This document shows positions 28,798 through 37,366 of a stretch of DNA of 64,000 nucleotides, in pieces (position 1 is the first letter of the stretch; every line of letters starts with the position of its first letter). Source of the DNA: UBA2334 sp049653005 (GTDB lineage Bacteria > Pseudomonadota > Gammaproteobacteria > Burkholderiales > Burkholderiaceae_C); contig JBASFL010000114.1 of NCBI GenBank assembly GCA_049653005.1, positions 10,108 to 74,107 on the forward strand, given 5' to 3'. A program made the translations under genes and the position numbers. The notes beneath the pieces were generated by a model. It worked only from the letters and a program-made list of their open reading frames with translations. It was not told where the DNA came from and made no database searches.

Positions 28798-29553
28798 TTA
28801 CTTGATATCTTTCCAGAAGGCGGCGTTCAAACGCCACGCCACGATGGTGAACACACCCAGGAACAGCAATACCCATACACCCAGACGAACGCGGGTGTTT
28901 TGCACGGGCTCGGCCATCCACTGCATGAACGCCACCAGGTCACCTGTCGCGTTGTCAAATTCAGCGGGGGTCATCTTGCCAGGTGTGACCTGCTCCCAGC
29001 CCTTCAGCTTCTTCACTTCATGGCCATGTTCGGTCACGGTGTCGAACACGGGACGGCGCTCCCCTTGCAGTTCCCACATCGCGTGAGGCATGCCCACGTT
29101 GGGGAACGCCATGTTGTTCCAGCCGGTCGGCTTGGCTTCATCGCGGTAGTAGGTGCGCAGGTAGGTGTACAGGTAGTCCGCCCCTGTGCCGGCACCGCTG
29201 GCACGCGAACGGGCCACCAGCGTCAGGTCGGGTGGATTGGCACCGAACCACTCTTTGGCTTGTTTTGGATCAATGGACGCCTTCATGGTATCCCCCACCT
29301 TTTCGGTGGTGAACATCAGGTTTTCCTTGATCTGTTTTTCGGTAAGACCAATGTCCTGCAATCGGTTGTAGCGCATGAACGATGCCGAATGGCAGCTCAG
29401 GCAGTAGTTGACAAACAGCTTGGCACCGTTTTGCAACGCGCCCATGTCGTTGGTGCGGGCAGGCGCTTTGTCCAACGGAAAGCTGGCGCCTGCGGCATGT
29501 GCGCCACCGACCAACGCAACGATCAGCGAAAGGGCTGTGATGATTCTTTTCAT
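28798..29553 (-). CDS. petC: Ubiquinol-cytochrome c reductase, cytochrome c1
   Basis: Cytochrome c1 passes electrons from the Rieske protein to cytochrome c. The 251-residue precursor has a cleavable signal ending near AHA (about residue 20), the haem site 'CLSCHS' near 51-56 and the likely axial Met region 'MAFPNVGMPHAMWELQG'. A C-terminal anchor 'LGVWVLLFLGVFTIVAW' follows. GGAG lies seven bases before the ATG at 29553. It follows petB by 20 bases in the bc1 operon. Confidence 0.95.
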   Translation of the reverse strand: MKRIITALSLIVALVGGAHAAGASFPLDKAPARTNDMGALQNGAKLFVNYCLSCHSASFMRYNRLQDIGLTEKQIKENLMFTTEKVGDTMKASIDPKQAKEWFGANPPDLTLVARSRASGAGTGADYLYTYLRTYYRDEAKPTGWNNMAFPNVGMPHAMWELQGERRPVFDTVTEHGHEVKKLKGWEQVTPGKMTPAEFDNATGDLVAFMQWMAEPVQNTRVRLGVWVLLFLGVFTIVAWRLNAAFWKDIK

Positions 29554-29573
29554 AACGTTACTCCACAACTCTT

Positions 29574-30974
29574 TCAATGCGCTTCAAACGTGACACGGGT
29601 GGGCACTGGCTTGCATTTGCCGATGCGGCTCCACCAAGGCATGAGCAGGAAGAACCCGAAATAGAGCAATGTGCCGACTTGGGACACCAACTCACCCACA
29701 GGGCTGGGGGGTTTCACGCCCAGATAGCCCAGGATGACGAAGTTGATGACGAACACGGCGTACAGCCAAATGTTCCAGCTGGGACGGTAGCGGATCGACT
29801 TGGCTTCACTGTTGTCCAGCCATGGCAGGAAGAACATGATGATGACCGCACCACCCATGACCACCACACCCCAGAACTTGGCATCAATCGACAGCATCAG
29901 AGCAGACACCACCACCGCACCACCCAACACCACCAGCTTCAGCGGTGCAGCCATTTTGACCTTGGCCACTGCCAGCAATGCACCCAGCAACACCACGGCC
30001 ACCAGCACATACATCATCTGGCTGGTTACAGCGCGCAGCATGGAGTAATGAGGCGTGAAGTACCAAACCGGTGCAATGTGCAGCGGGGTGGTCAACGGGT
30101 CGGCCGGGATGAAGTTGTTGTATTCCAGGAAATAGCCACCCAACTCAGGGGCAAAGAACACGATGGCAGAGAACACCATCAGGAACACGGAAACACCCAA
30201 GATGTCGTGCACGCTGTAGTAGGGGTGGAACGGGATGCCATCCAAGGGATGGCCCTGGGCGTCTTTCAAAGCCTTGATTTCAACGCCATCGGGGTTGTTG
30301 GAGCCGACTTCGTGCAGCGCGATGATGTGCGCCACCACCAGGCCCAGCAGCACCAGGGGCACGGCAATCACGTGGAACGAGAAGAAGCGGTTCAGCGTGG
30401 CGTCGCCCACCACAAAGTCGCCGCGGATCAGCAGCGCCAAGTCAGGACCCACGAACGGAATGGCAGAGAACAGGTTCACGATCACCTGAGCACCCCAGTA
30501 GCTCATCTGGCCCCAAGGCAACAGGTAACCCATGAAGGCTTCGGCCATCAGCACCAGGAAAATGGCGCAACCGAAGATCCAGACCAGTTCACGGGGTTTG
30601 CGGTAGCTGCCATAAATCAGGCCGCGGTACATGTGGAGGTACACCACCACAAAGAAAGCCGATGCACCCGTGGAGTGCATGTAGCGAATCAGCCAGCCCC
30701 ACGGCACGTCACGCATGATGTATTCGACCGAGGCAAATGCCAAGTTCGCATCAGGCTTGTAGTGCATGACCAGGAAAATGCCGGTGACGATCTGGATGAC
30801 CAGCACCAACAGAGCCAGCGAACCGAAAAAATACCAAAAATTGAAGTTTTTGGGCGCGTAGTACTCAGACAAATGTTCTTTGTAGAGCTTGGACAGTGGG
30901 AACCGGTTGTCCACCCAGTTCAGGGCTTTGACGGCCAATGCCGCGTCAGCCGGGACTTCTTTGAATTCAGCCAT
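29574..30974 (-). CDS. petB: Cytochrome b of the bc1 complex
   Basis: The 466-residue membrane protein binds both b haems and the quinol sites of complex III. Seen are the early segment 'FNFWYFFGSLALLVLVIQIV', the b-haem region 'GWLIRYMHSTGASAFFVVVY', the Qo-site PDWY-like stretch here read as 'APVWYFTPHYSMLRA', and 'LLPWGQMSYWGAQVI'. It is slightly longer than the minimal family because of C-terminal membrane segments, as expected in betaproteobacteria. It follows petA by about 40 bases. Confidence 0.95.
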   Translation of the reverse strand: MAEFKEVPADAALAVKALNWVDNRFPLSKLYKEHLSEYYAPKNFNFWYFFGSLALLVLVIQIVTGIFLVMHYKPDANLAFASVEYIMRDVPWGWLIRYMHSTGASAFFVVVYLHMYRGLIYGSYRKPRELVWIFGCAIFLVLMAEAFMGYLLPWGQMSYWGAQVIVNLFSAIPFVGPDLALLIRGDFVVGDATLNRFFSFHVIAVPLVLLGLVVAHIIALHEVGSNNPDGVEIKALKDAQGHPLDGIPFHPYYSVHDILGVSVFLMVFSAIVFFAPELGGYFLEYNNFIPADPLTTPLHIAPVWYFTPHYSMLRAVTSQMMYVLVAVVLLGALLAVAKVKMAAPLKLVVLGGAVVVSALMLSIDAKFWGVVVMGGAVIIMFFLPWLDNSEAKSIRYRPSWNIWLYAVFVINFVILGYLGVKPPSPVGELVSQVGTLLYFGFFLLMPWWSRIGKCKPVPTRVTFEAH

Positions 30975-31014
30975 GATGAACCTTATGTATCTTGGGTGCA
31001 GGTGAGCGCGGGGC

Positions 31015-31611
31015 TCAGGCCTTCTTGTCGTCGCCGATCAACAGCATGGTGTCCGACAGGTACATGTGCGGTGGGACCTCCAGGTTGTCGGGTGCGGGTT
31101 TGTTCTTGAACACGCGGCCGGCCACGTCAAACGTGGAGCCGTGACATGCGCACAAGAAGCCGCCTTGCCAGTTGTCAGGCAACGAGGGCTGTGCACCGGG
31201 GGTGAGCTTTTCACCGGGCGAGCAACCCAAATGGGTGCAAATGCCCACGCCCACAAACACCTCAGGCTTGATGGAGCGGTGTTGATTTTTGGCGTATGCC
31301 GGGGTGGGATAAGCCGTGCGTTCGGACTTGGGATCGGCCAACTCGGGGTCGGTTTTTTCCAGCGACGCCAATTGCTCGGGCGTGCGCTTCATGATCCAAA
31401 CGGGCTTGCCGCGCCACTCGACGGTGATTTTTTGGCCGGCGGGAATGGCGGAAATGTCCACTTCGATTGAAGCCCCCGCCGCCTTCGCACGCTCTGAGGG
31501 GCTGAAGGAACTCACAAAGGGCACCGCGACTGCGGCGGCACCGGCACCGCCCATGGCACAGGATGTGATCAGCCAGTTGCGGCGGCTGTTGTCTACGCTT
31601 GCTTCGCTCAT
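31015..31611 (-). CDS. petA: Rieske iron-sulfur subunit of the bc1 complex
   Basis: The 198-residue protein carries the 2Fe-2S ligands CTHLGC and CACHGS (about residues 125-150). Its N-terminus has twin arginines ('RRNWLITSCAMGGAGAAAV'), so it is exported by Tat and stays anchored. It takes electrons from quinol at the Qo site. The ATG at 31611 gives the family N-terminus; an upstream frame exists but lacks support. It is first in petA-petB-petC. Confidence 0.95.
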   Translation of the reverse strand: MSEASVDNSRRNWLITSCAMGGAGAAAVAVPFVSSFSPSERAKAAGASIEVDISAIPAGQKITVEWRGKPVWIMKRTPEQLASLEKTDPELADPKSERTAYPTPAYAKNQHRSIKPEVFVGVGICTHLGCSPGEKLTPGAQPSLPDNWQGGFLCACHGSTFDVAGRVFKNKPAPDNLEVPPHMYLSDTMLLIGDDKKA

Positions 31612-31757
31612 GCAGATCTTTCTGGAACTTGGTTCTACAGGTGTGGAGACCCCGAGGGTCAACCCTAGGATTGTAGTGAACCCCCAGGGCCCCGTGGGCT
31701 GAATCTGGAGCAGCCCGCTTGACTATCTCGGGAACACCCCCAGCTGTAGGGGTGGTG

Positions 31758-32060
31758 TCAGGTGGAACGTGTCACCAATTCAAAGTGTTCCACCACAGGC
31801 GGTGCGGCAAAAAACGGCCCCACGATGGCGCGCCAGCGCGCAAATGCATCTGAACCTCGGAAGTCCACGGTGTGGTTTTCCAAAGTCTCCCAATAAATCA
31901 TCAACAGGTAGCGCCCTGCCGACTCTTGGCTGCGGTTCACCTTGTGTGCCTGGTAACCCTTGGCCTGCGCAATCACGGTGTCCAGGCCATGGGCCACGGC
32001 CGTTTCAAACGCTTCGCGCTGGGCCGGGTCGACGCGCAAATCCACCACTTCCAAAATCAT
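31758..32060 (-). CDS. Antibiotic biosynthesis monooxygenase-like (ABM domain) protein
   Basis: The roughly 100-residue protein fits the ABM ferredoxin-like fold: 'ILEVVDLRVDPAQREAFETA' at the start, then 'RYLLMIYWETLENHTVDF' and a late 'FFAAPPVVEHFELV'. Proteins of this group are small dimeric enzymes or stress proteins of varied function, and no substrate can be read here. The start is ATG at 32060 (weak GGGA upstream); 32072 is an alternative. It is divergent from the 3-hydroxyacyl-CoA dehydrogenase gene. Confidence 0.8.
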   Translation of the reverse strand: MILEVVDLRVDPAQREAFETAVAHGLDTVIAQAKGYQAHKVNRSQESAGRYLLMIYWETLENHTVDFRGSDAFARWRAIVGPFFAAPPVVEHFELVTRST

Positions 32061-32190
32061 GTTGTGTCCCATTTCGTTGGCAATGGGCAATGGTAAGGGC
32101 TGGCACGCGCCGGGCGTGCCCGTGGCGCCCGATAACATCTTTGCTGTGCGCACCCTGCGCAACCCCATCAACACCCCCTTGAGGACACAC

Positions 32191-33057
32191 ATGAGCACAC
32201 CGAACCACACCACCATCCAGACCGTCGGCATCATCGGCGCGGGCACCATGGGCAACGGCATTGCACAGGCCTGCGCCACACGCGGTATCCGCGTGGTGAT
32301 GGTGGACATCAGCGAAGCGGCCGTGGCCAAGGGCCTGGCCACCGTGGCGGGCAGCCTGGACCGGCTGATCAAAAAAGAAAAAATCACCGAAGCCGACAAA
32401 GCCGCCGCGCTGGGGCTGATCACGGGCAGCACGTCTTACGACGACCTAAAAACCGCCCAACTGGTGATTGAAGCCGCCACCGAAAACGAAGCGCTCAAAG
32501 TCAAAATCTTGCAGCAGCTCGATGGCATCCTGGCACCGGATGTGATGTTGGCCACCAACACGTCCAGCATTTCCATCACCAAGCTCGCCGCCGTCACGAA
32601 GCGCGCCGACCGCTTCATTGGCATGCATTTTTTCAACCCCGTGCCGATGATGGCGCTGGTGGAAATCATCCGTGGCCTGCAAACCAGCGACGCCACGCAC
32701 GCGGCTGTCAAAGCCCTGGCCGAGCAGCTGGGCAAAACGCCCATCACCGTGAAAAACGCCCCCGGTTTTGTGGTCAACCGCATTTTGGTGCCCATGATCA
32801 ACGAGGCGTTTTTTGTGCTGGCCGAAGGCCTGGCCTCGCCCGAAGACATCGACGCGGGCATGAAACTGGGCTGCAACCACCCCATTGGCCCATTGGCCCT
32901 GGCCGACATGATTGGCCTGGACGTGTGCCTGGCCGTGATGAACGTGTACTTTGACGAATACAACGACAGCAAATACCGCCCCTGCCCGCTGCTCAAAGAA
33001 ATGGTGGCAGCGGGTTACCTGGGCCGCAAAACCGGTCGCGGCGTTTACACGTACTGA
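32191..33057 (+). CDS. 3-hydroxybutyryl-CoA dehydrogenase
   Basis: The 288-residue enzyme oxidises or reduces 3-hydroxyacyl-CoA with NAD(P). The Rossmann motif 'GIIGAGTMGNGIAQACA' is at about 12-28, followed by 'NTSSISIT' and 'RFIGMHFFNPVPMM' (catalytic His). The C-terminal domain is 'VKNAPGFVVNRILVPMINEA'. The single-domain length and the sequence type match PaaH/Hbd enzymes of butanoate and polyhydroxybutyrate metabolism. GAGG lies eight bases before the ATG at 32191. The PHB link is inference. Confidence 0.92.
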   Translation: MSTPNHTTIQTVGIIGAGTMGNGIAQACATRGIRVVMVDISEAAVAKGLATVAGSLDRLIKKEKITEADKAAALGLITGSTSYDDLKTAQLVIEAATENEALKVKILQQLDGILAPDVMLATNTSSISITKLAAVTKRADRFIGMHFFNPVPMMALVEIIRGLQTSDATHAAVKALAEQLGKTPITVKNAPGFVVNRILVPMINEAFFVLAEGLASPEDIDAGMKLGCNHPIGPLALADMIGLDVCLAVMNVYFDEYNDSKYRPCPLLKEMVAAGYLGRKTGRGVYTY

Positions 33058-33085
33058 AGCCCCCCACCGATCAGCCAGCAAAGTC

Positions 33086-33130
33086 AGTAGCAAACTGTTG
33101 AATACAGCAAAGCGCTGGAAGCATTTTTCA
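33086..33130 (-). repeat. Interspersed repeat copy 5
   Basis: The minus strand reads TTCCAGCGCTTTGC, then TGTATTCAACAG, then TTTGCTAC. It fills the gap just before the glutathione reductase start codon, so it is in that gene's leader or promoter region. Confidence 0.8.
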
Positions 33131-33140
33131 CTTAAATTTC

Positions 33141-34547
33141 ATGAGCACACACGACTTTGACCTGTTTGTGATCGGTGGCGGCAGTGGCGGCGTGCGCGCC
33201 GCCCGCATGGCCGCCCAGCGCGGCGCACGCGTGGCCCTGGCCGAAACCCTGGGCACCGATGGCCTGGGCGGCACCTGCGTGAACGTGGGCTGCATCCCCA
33301 AAAAGCTGTACAGCTACGCCGCCCACTACGGCGAAGGGTTTGAGGAAGCCCACGGCTACGGCTGGGAAGGCGACGCCCCGCAACTGAACTGGGCCACCCT
33401 GAAGGCCAACCGCGCCCAAGAAATCAGCCGCCTGAACGGGGTTTACAGCAACCTGCTGCGCGGCTCGGGCGTGACCGTTTTCAACGGGTTTGCCCGGCTG
33501 GAAGGGGGGCACCAAGTGGGCCTGGCCACGCTGAATGCCGATGGCAGCGCCGGGCACCAAAGCTTCACCGCCCAACACATTCTGCTGGCCCCCGGCGGCA
33601 CGCCCCATGTGCCGCACTTCGTGGGGCGCGAACACGTCATCACCTCCAACGACATCTTTGACCTGCCCACCTTCCCCCAGCGGCTGGTGGTGGTGGGCGG
33701 TGGCTACATCGCGTGCGAATTCGCGTCCATTTTCAACGGGCTGGGGGCCCACGTCACGCAGCTGTACCGGGGCGAACAGGTGCTGCGCGGTTTTGACGAC
33801 GAGGTGCGCCACTTTTTGGCCGCCGAAGTGACCAAAGCCGGGGTGGACCTGAGGCTGAACGCGGGTGTGCTGGCCATTCACAAACACACCGACGGCCTGC
33901 ACCTGCAGCTGGAAGACGGCAACACCCTGGTGGCCGACGCCGTGTTGTACGCCACCGGCCGCGTGCCCAACGTCAGCGGCCTGGGGCTGGACGTGGCGGG
34001 CGTGGCCACTGGCGCACAAGGCGCGGTGGAGGTCAACAACCACTACCAAACCAACGTGCCCCACATTTACGCCGTGGGTGACGTGACCGCCCGCGTGCAG
34101 CTCACCCCCGTGGCGCTGGGCGAAGCCATGGTGGTGGTGGACCACATCTGGGGCGCGGCCGCGGGCAAAGCACCGCGCAGCATGGCCTACGACCTGATTC
34201 CCACCGCCGTGTTCACCCACCCCAACGTGGGCACGGTGGGCCTGACGGAAGCGCAAGCGCGCGAGCAGTTTGGCCAAGTCACCGTGTTCCGATCCGAATT
34301 CAAGGCCTTGAAACACACCCTCAGCGGCAGCACCGAACGCACCCTGATGAAACTGGTGGTGGACACTGCCAGCGACCGCGTGGTGGGCCTGCACATGGTG
34401 GGGGCCGAGGCCGGTGAAATCGTGCAAGGCTTTGCCGTGGCGCTGAAAGCCGGTGCCACCAAAGCCGTGTTCGACAGCACCATTGGCATACACCCCACCG
34501 CTGCAGAAGAATTTGTGACCATGCGCGAACCCGTGAAAACCGCCTGA
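33141..34547 (+). CDS. gor: Glutathione reductase
   Basis: The 468-residue flavoenzyme reduces glutathione disulfide with NADPH. It has the FAD site 'FDLFVIGGGSGGVRAARMA', the redox disulfide CVNVGC (about residues 52-57) and the NAD(P) fold 'VVVGGGYIACEFASIF'. Two arginines in 'YRGEQVLRGFD' match NADPH-choosing residues of glutathione reductases. The C-terminal catalytic motif 'HPTAAEE' is present. The repeat copy immediately upstream leaves little room for a separate promoter. Confidence 0.92.
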   Translation: MSTHDFDLFVIGGGSGGVRAARMAAQRGARVALAETLGTDGLGGTCVNVGCIPKKLYSYAAHYGEGFEEAHGYGWEGDAPQLNWATLKANRAQEISRLNGVYSNLLRGSGVTVFNGFARLEGGHQVGLATLNADGSAGHQSFTAQHILLAPGGTPHVPHFVGREHVITSNDIFDLPTFPQRLVVVGGGYIACEFASIFNGLGAHVTQLYRGEQVLRGFDDEVRHFLAAEVTKAGVDLRLNAGVLAIHKHTDGLHLQLEDGNTLVADAVLYATGRVPNVSGLGLDVAGVATGAQGAVEVNNHYQTNVPHIYAVGDVTARVQLTPVALGEAMVVVDHIWGAAAGKAPRSMAYDLIPTAVFTHPNVGTVGLTEAQAREQFGQVTVFRSEFKALKHTLSGSTERTLMKLVVDTASDRVVGLHMVGAEAGEIVQGFAVALKAGATKAVFDSTIGIHPTAAEEFVTMREPVKTA

Positions 34548-34580
34548 CACCCCCCTGAACCCGGAAACCCGGAAGGCCCC

Positions 34581-36089
34581 ATGCACCTGCTCCCCCCCTT
34601 CGTCGCCCCCACGCGCCACACCGATGCCGACAGCGCCCTGGCCCAGGTGCAAGCCATTTACAACGGTGCGGTGCAACACCTGCGCAGCACCATGCACCGC
34701 TACGTCAGCGGCGAACTGGGGGCCGACCAGCGCGTGCGCGCCTACTACCCCCTGGTACGCCTGCACACACCCCACAGCCTGCGCCACGAGCAAGGGGCCA
34801 ACGCCCGCCTGAGCTACGGCTTTGTGGCAGGCCCTGGCCGGTTTGAAACCACGCTGACGCGGCCCGACCTGTACGCCAGCTACTACCTGAAACAGTTCCG
34901 CCTGCTGCTGCAAAACCACGGCGGTGAACTGGAAGTGGGCACCAGCGCGCTGCCCATTCCCATCCATTTTTCGTTTGCCGAACACGACCACGTCGAAGGC
35001 CACATGGACGCCGAGCGCCGCGCCCGCATGCGCGACGTGTTCGACCTGCCCGACCTGGGCGTGATGGACGACGGCATTGCCAACGGCACCCACGAACCCG
35101 GCCCCGGCGAGGCCCAGCCCCTGTCGCTGTTCACCGCGCCCCGAGTGGACTACTCGTTGCAGCGCCTGCGCCACTACAGCGGCACCGCGCCCGAGTGGTT
35201 TCAGAACTTCGTGCTGTTCACCAACTACCAGTTCTACATCGACGAATTCATCAAACTGGGCCACGCCGAAATGGCCAAGCCCGACAGCGAATACACCGCC
35301 TTCGTCGAGCCCGGCAACGTGGTCACGCGCCGCGTGGGCTCAGGCCCTGAAGCGGTGGATGCGCTGGGCGCCGCCCCACCCCGCCTGCCGCAAATGCCCG
35401 CCTACCACCTGCTGCGGGCAGACCGCAGCGGCATCACGCTGGTGAACATCGGTGTGGGCCCTAGCAACGCCAAAACCATCACCGACCACGTGGCCGTGCT
35501 GCGCCCCCACGCCTGGCTCATGCTGGGCCACTGCGCCGGGCTGCGCAACAGCCAGCAACTGGGCGACTACGTGCTGGCCCACGCCTACGTGCGCGAAGAC
35601 CATGTGCTGGACGAAGAACTGCCACTGTGGGTGCCCATTCCAGCGCTGGCCGAAATCCAGCAGGCCCTGGAAACCGCCGTGGCCGACGTGAGCGGCCTGG
35701 CCCCCAGCGAGCTGAAAAGCATCATGCGCACCGGCACCGTGGCCAGCACCGACAACCGGAACTGGGAACTGCTGCCCACCCACAACGTGGCCACCACGCC
35801 CCAGCGCCGCCTGAGCCAGAGCCGCGCCGTGGGGCTGGACATGGAAAGCGCCACCATTGCCGCCAACGGCTTTCGCTTCCGCGTGCCCTACGGCACCTTG
35901 CTGTGCGTGAGCGACAAGCCCCTGCACGGCGAAATCAAGCTGCCGGGCATGGCCAACCACTTCTACCGCGAGCGGGTGGACCAGCACCTGCGCATTGGCA
36001 TCCGTGCGGTGGAGCTGTTGCGCCAGCGTGGCTTTGAGCAACTGCACAGCCGCAAGCTGCGCAGCTTTGCCGAAGTGGCGTTTCAGTGA
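34581..36089 (+). CDS. amn: AMP nucleosidase
   Basis: Amn splits AMP into adenine and ribose 5-phosphate and helps control adenylate pools. The 502-residue protein has the Amn N-terminal domain (about 1-180) and a nucleoside phosphorylase-like catalytic part, with 'NIGVGPSNAKTITDHVAVLR' and 'GLDMESATIAANGFRFRVP' carrying the conserved Met-Glu. The length matches the family. It lies 33 bases after gor and may be co-transcribed. It converges on ackA across a repeat. Confidence 0.93.
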   Translation: MHLLPPFVAPTRHTDADSALAQVQAIYNGAVQHLRSTMHRYVSGELGADQRVRAYYPLVRLHTPHSLRHEQGANARLSYGFVAGPGRFETTLTRPDLYASYYLKQFRLLLQNHGGELEVGTSALPIPIHFSFAEHDHVEGHMDAERRARMRDVFDLPDLGVMDDGIANGTHEPGPGEAQPLSLFTAPRVDYSLQRLRHYSGTAPEWFQNFVLFTNYQFYIDEFIKLGHAEMAKPDSEYTAFVEPGNVVTRRVGSGPEAVDALGAAPPRLPQMPAYHLLRADRSGITLVNIGVGPSNAKTITDHVAVLRPHAWLMLGHCAGLRNSQQLGDYVLAHAYVREDHVLDEELPLWVPIPALAEIQQALETAVADVSGLAPSELKSIMRTGTVASTDNRNWELLPTHNVATTPQRRLSQSRAVGLDMESATIAANGFRFRVPYGTLLCVSDKPLHGEIKLPGMANHFYRERVDQHLRIGIRAVELLRQRGFEQLHSRKLRSFAEVAFQ

Positions 36090-36096
36090 TTTTCAG

Positions 36097-36152
36097 AGCC
36101 AAAAACGGCTCCAGCGCTTGACTGTATTGAACAGTCAGCTATTGCTTTAAAT
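36097..36152 (+). repeat. Interspersed repeat copy 6
   Basis: Plus strand reads GGCTCCAGCGCTTGAC, TGTATTGAACAGT, then CAGCTATT. It lies between the convergent amn and ackA genes. The ackA stop (TAA at 36147-36149) falls in its A/T-rich end. Confidence 0.8.
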
Positions 36153-37352
36153 AAGCTTGGCGGCCTCTTCGGCGGCCACGCGGCCTTCGTCGGTGGGCAC
36201 CACCCACACCTCCACCGCGCTGTCGGGCGCGTGAATGGCGGCCACCGCGTCGCCCGTGGCAGCGCAGTTGGCGGCCTCGTCCAGCCGCACACCCAGCCAA
36301 CCCAGGCGCTCGGTCACACGGGCACGCAGGCCCGCGTCGTGTTCACCAATGCCGCCACTGAAGGCCAACACGTCCAAGCCTTGCAGCGTGGCCACCATGG
36401 CCCCCGCCTCGCGCACCACGCGGTGGGTGAACAGGTCGATGGCGAAGCGGGCGCGCTGGGCCTCAGCCCCCTCGCCTGACGCGACCTGGCCCAGCCGCCG
36501 CATGTCGGCCGACACGCCCGACACGCCCAGCAAACCCGACTGGCTGTACAGCATGCGCTGCACCCGGGCCGTGTCCCAGCCCTGGGCCAGCAGGTACAGC
36601 AGCACACCCGCGTCGAGCGAGCCGCTGCGCGTGCCCATCATCAGCCCGTCCAGCGCAGAGAAACCCATGCTGGTGGAGGCACTCTGGCCCCCCTGCGCCG
36701 CGCACAGGCTGGCCCCGTTGCCCAGGTGGGCCATCAGCACCCTGCCCTGGGCGCGCGGCGTGTGGGCCAGCAGCGAACCCATCACAAACTGGTAAGACAG
36801 GCCGTGGAAGCCGTAGCGCACCACGCCCTCGTCGGTCAGCGCGTGTGGAATGGCAAACGTGGTTTCCAGCGGCCCCAGCGTGGCGTGGAAAGCGGTGTCG
36901 AAACACGCCACCTGCGGCAGCTCAGGGAACGCCGAGGCAAACGCCCGAATGCCCGCCAGGTTGTGCGGCTGGTGCAACGGGGCCAGCGGGTTCAAACGGG
37001 CCAAGGCGTCAATCAACCCGGGCGTGGCCACCACGCTGGCCCGGTGCTCGCGCCCGCCGTGCACCACGCGGTGCGCCACGGCTTGCAGCGCGGGCAGGCC
37101 GGGCAGCTCGCCCAGCAGCTTTTGCAGGGCCAGCAAGGCACCCGCAAAACGCTCGGCAGCGCTGCCATCGGGCAGCACCAGCGCCTGCCGGTGCGCCTCA
37201 CCGGCACACTGCCAATCCAGCGTGGGTTGGCCCTGGGGCTCCAGCCCCTGGATGTTGCCGCTCAGCACACTGGCTTGCACCACGCCACCCGCCAGCGGGT
37301 AGCACGAAAATTTCAGGCTCGACGAGCCTGCGTTGACCGCCAACACTGCCAT
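36147..37352 (-). CDS. ackA: Acetate kinase
   Basis: AckA makes ATP and acetate from acetyl phosphate. The 401-residue protein has 'VLAVNAGSSSLKFSCY' at the N-terminus, 'RVVHGGREH', 'FDTAFHATLG', 'RYGFHGLSYQFV' and the phosphate-binding 'MAHLGNGASLCA'. The C-terminal 'AFSGGIGEHD' completes the ASKHA fold. AGGAG lies five bases before the ATG at 37352. It follows the MaoC-Pta gene by 14 bases, so the two enzymes of the acetyl-CoA to acetate route are co-transcribed. Confidence 0.94.
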   Translation of the reverse strand: MAVLAVNAGSSSLKFSCYPLAGGVVQASVLSGNIQGLEPQGQPTLDWQCAGEAHRQALVLPDGSAAERFAGALLALQKLLGELPGLPALQAVAHRVVHGGREHRASVVATPGLIDALARLNPLAPLHQPHNLAGIRAFASAFPELPQVACFDTAFHATLGPLETTFAIPHALTDEGVVRYGFHGLSYQFVMGSLLAHTPRAQGRVLMAHLGNGASLCAAQGGQSASTSMGFSALDGLMMGTRSGSLDAGVLLYLLAQGWDTARVQRMLYSQSGLLGVSGVSADMRRLGQVASGEGAEAQRARFAIDLFTHRVVREAGAMVATLQGLDVLAFSGGIGEHDAGLRARVTERLGWLGVRLDEAANCAATGDAVAAIHAPDSAVEVWVVPTDEGRVAAEEAAKLI

Positions 37353-37366
37353 GTTTGCTCCTGGTT

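Noticed and set aside
33132..35264. A 710-residue open frame on the minus strand opposite gor and amn
   Set aside because: It crosses two well-supported genes and shows only antisense-type composition.
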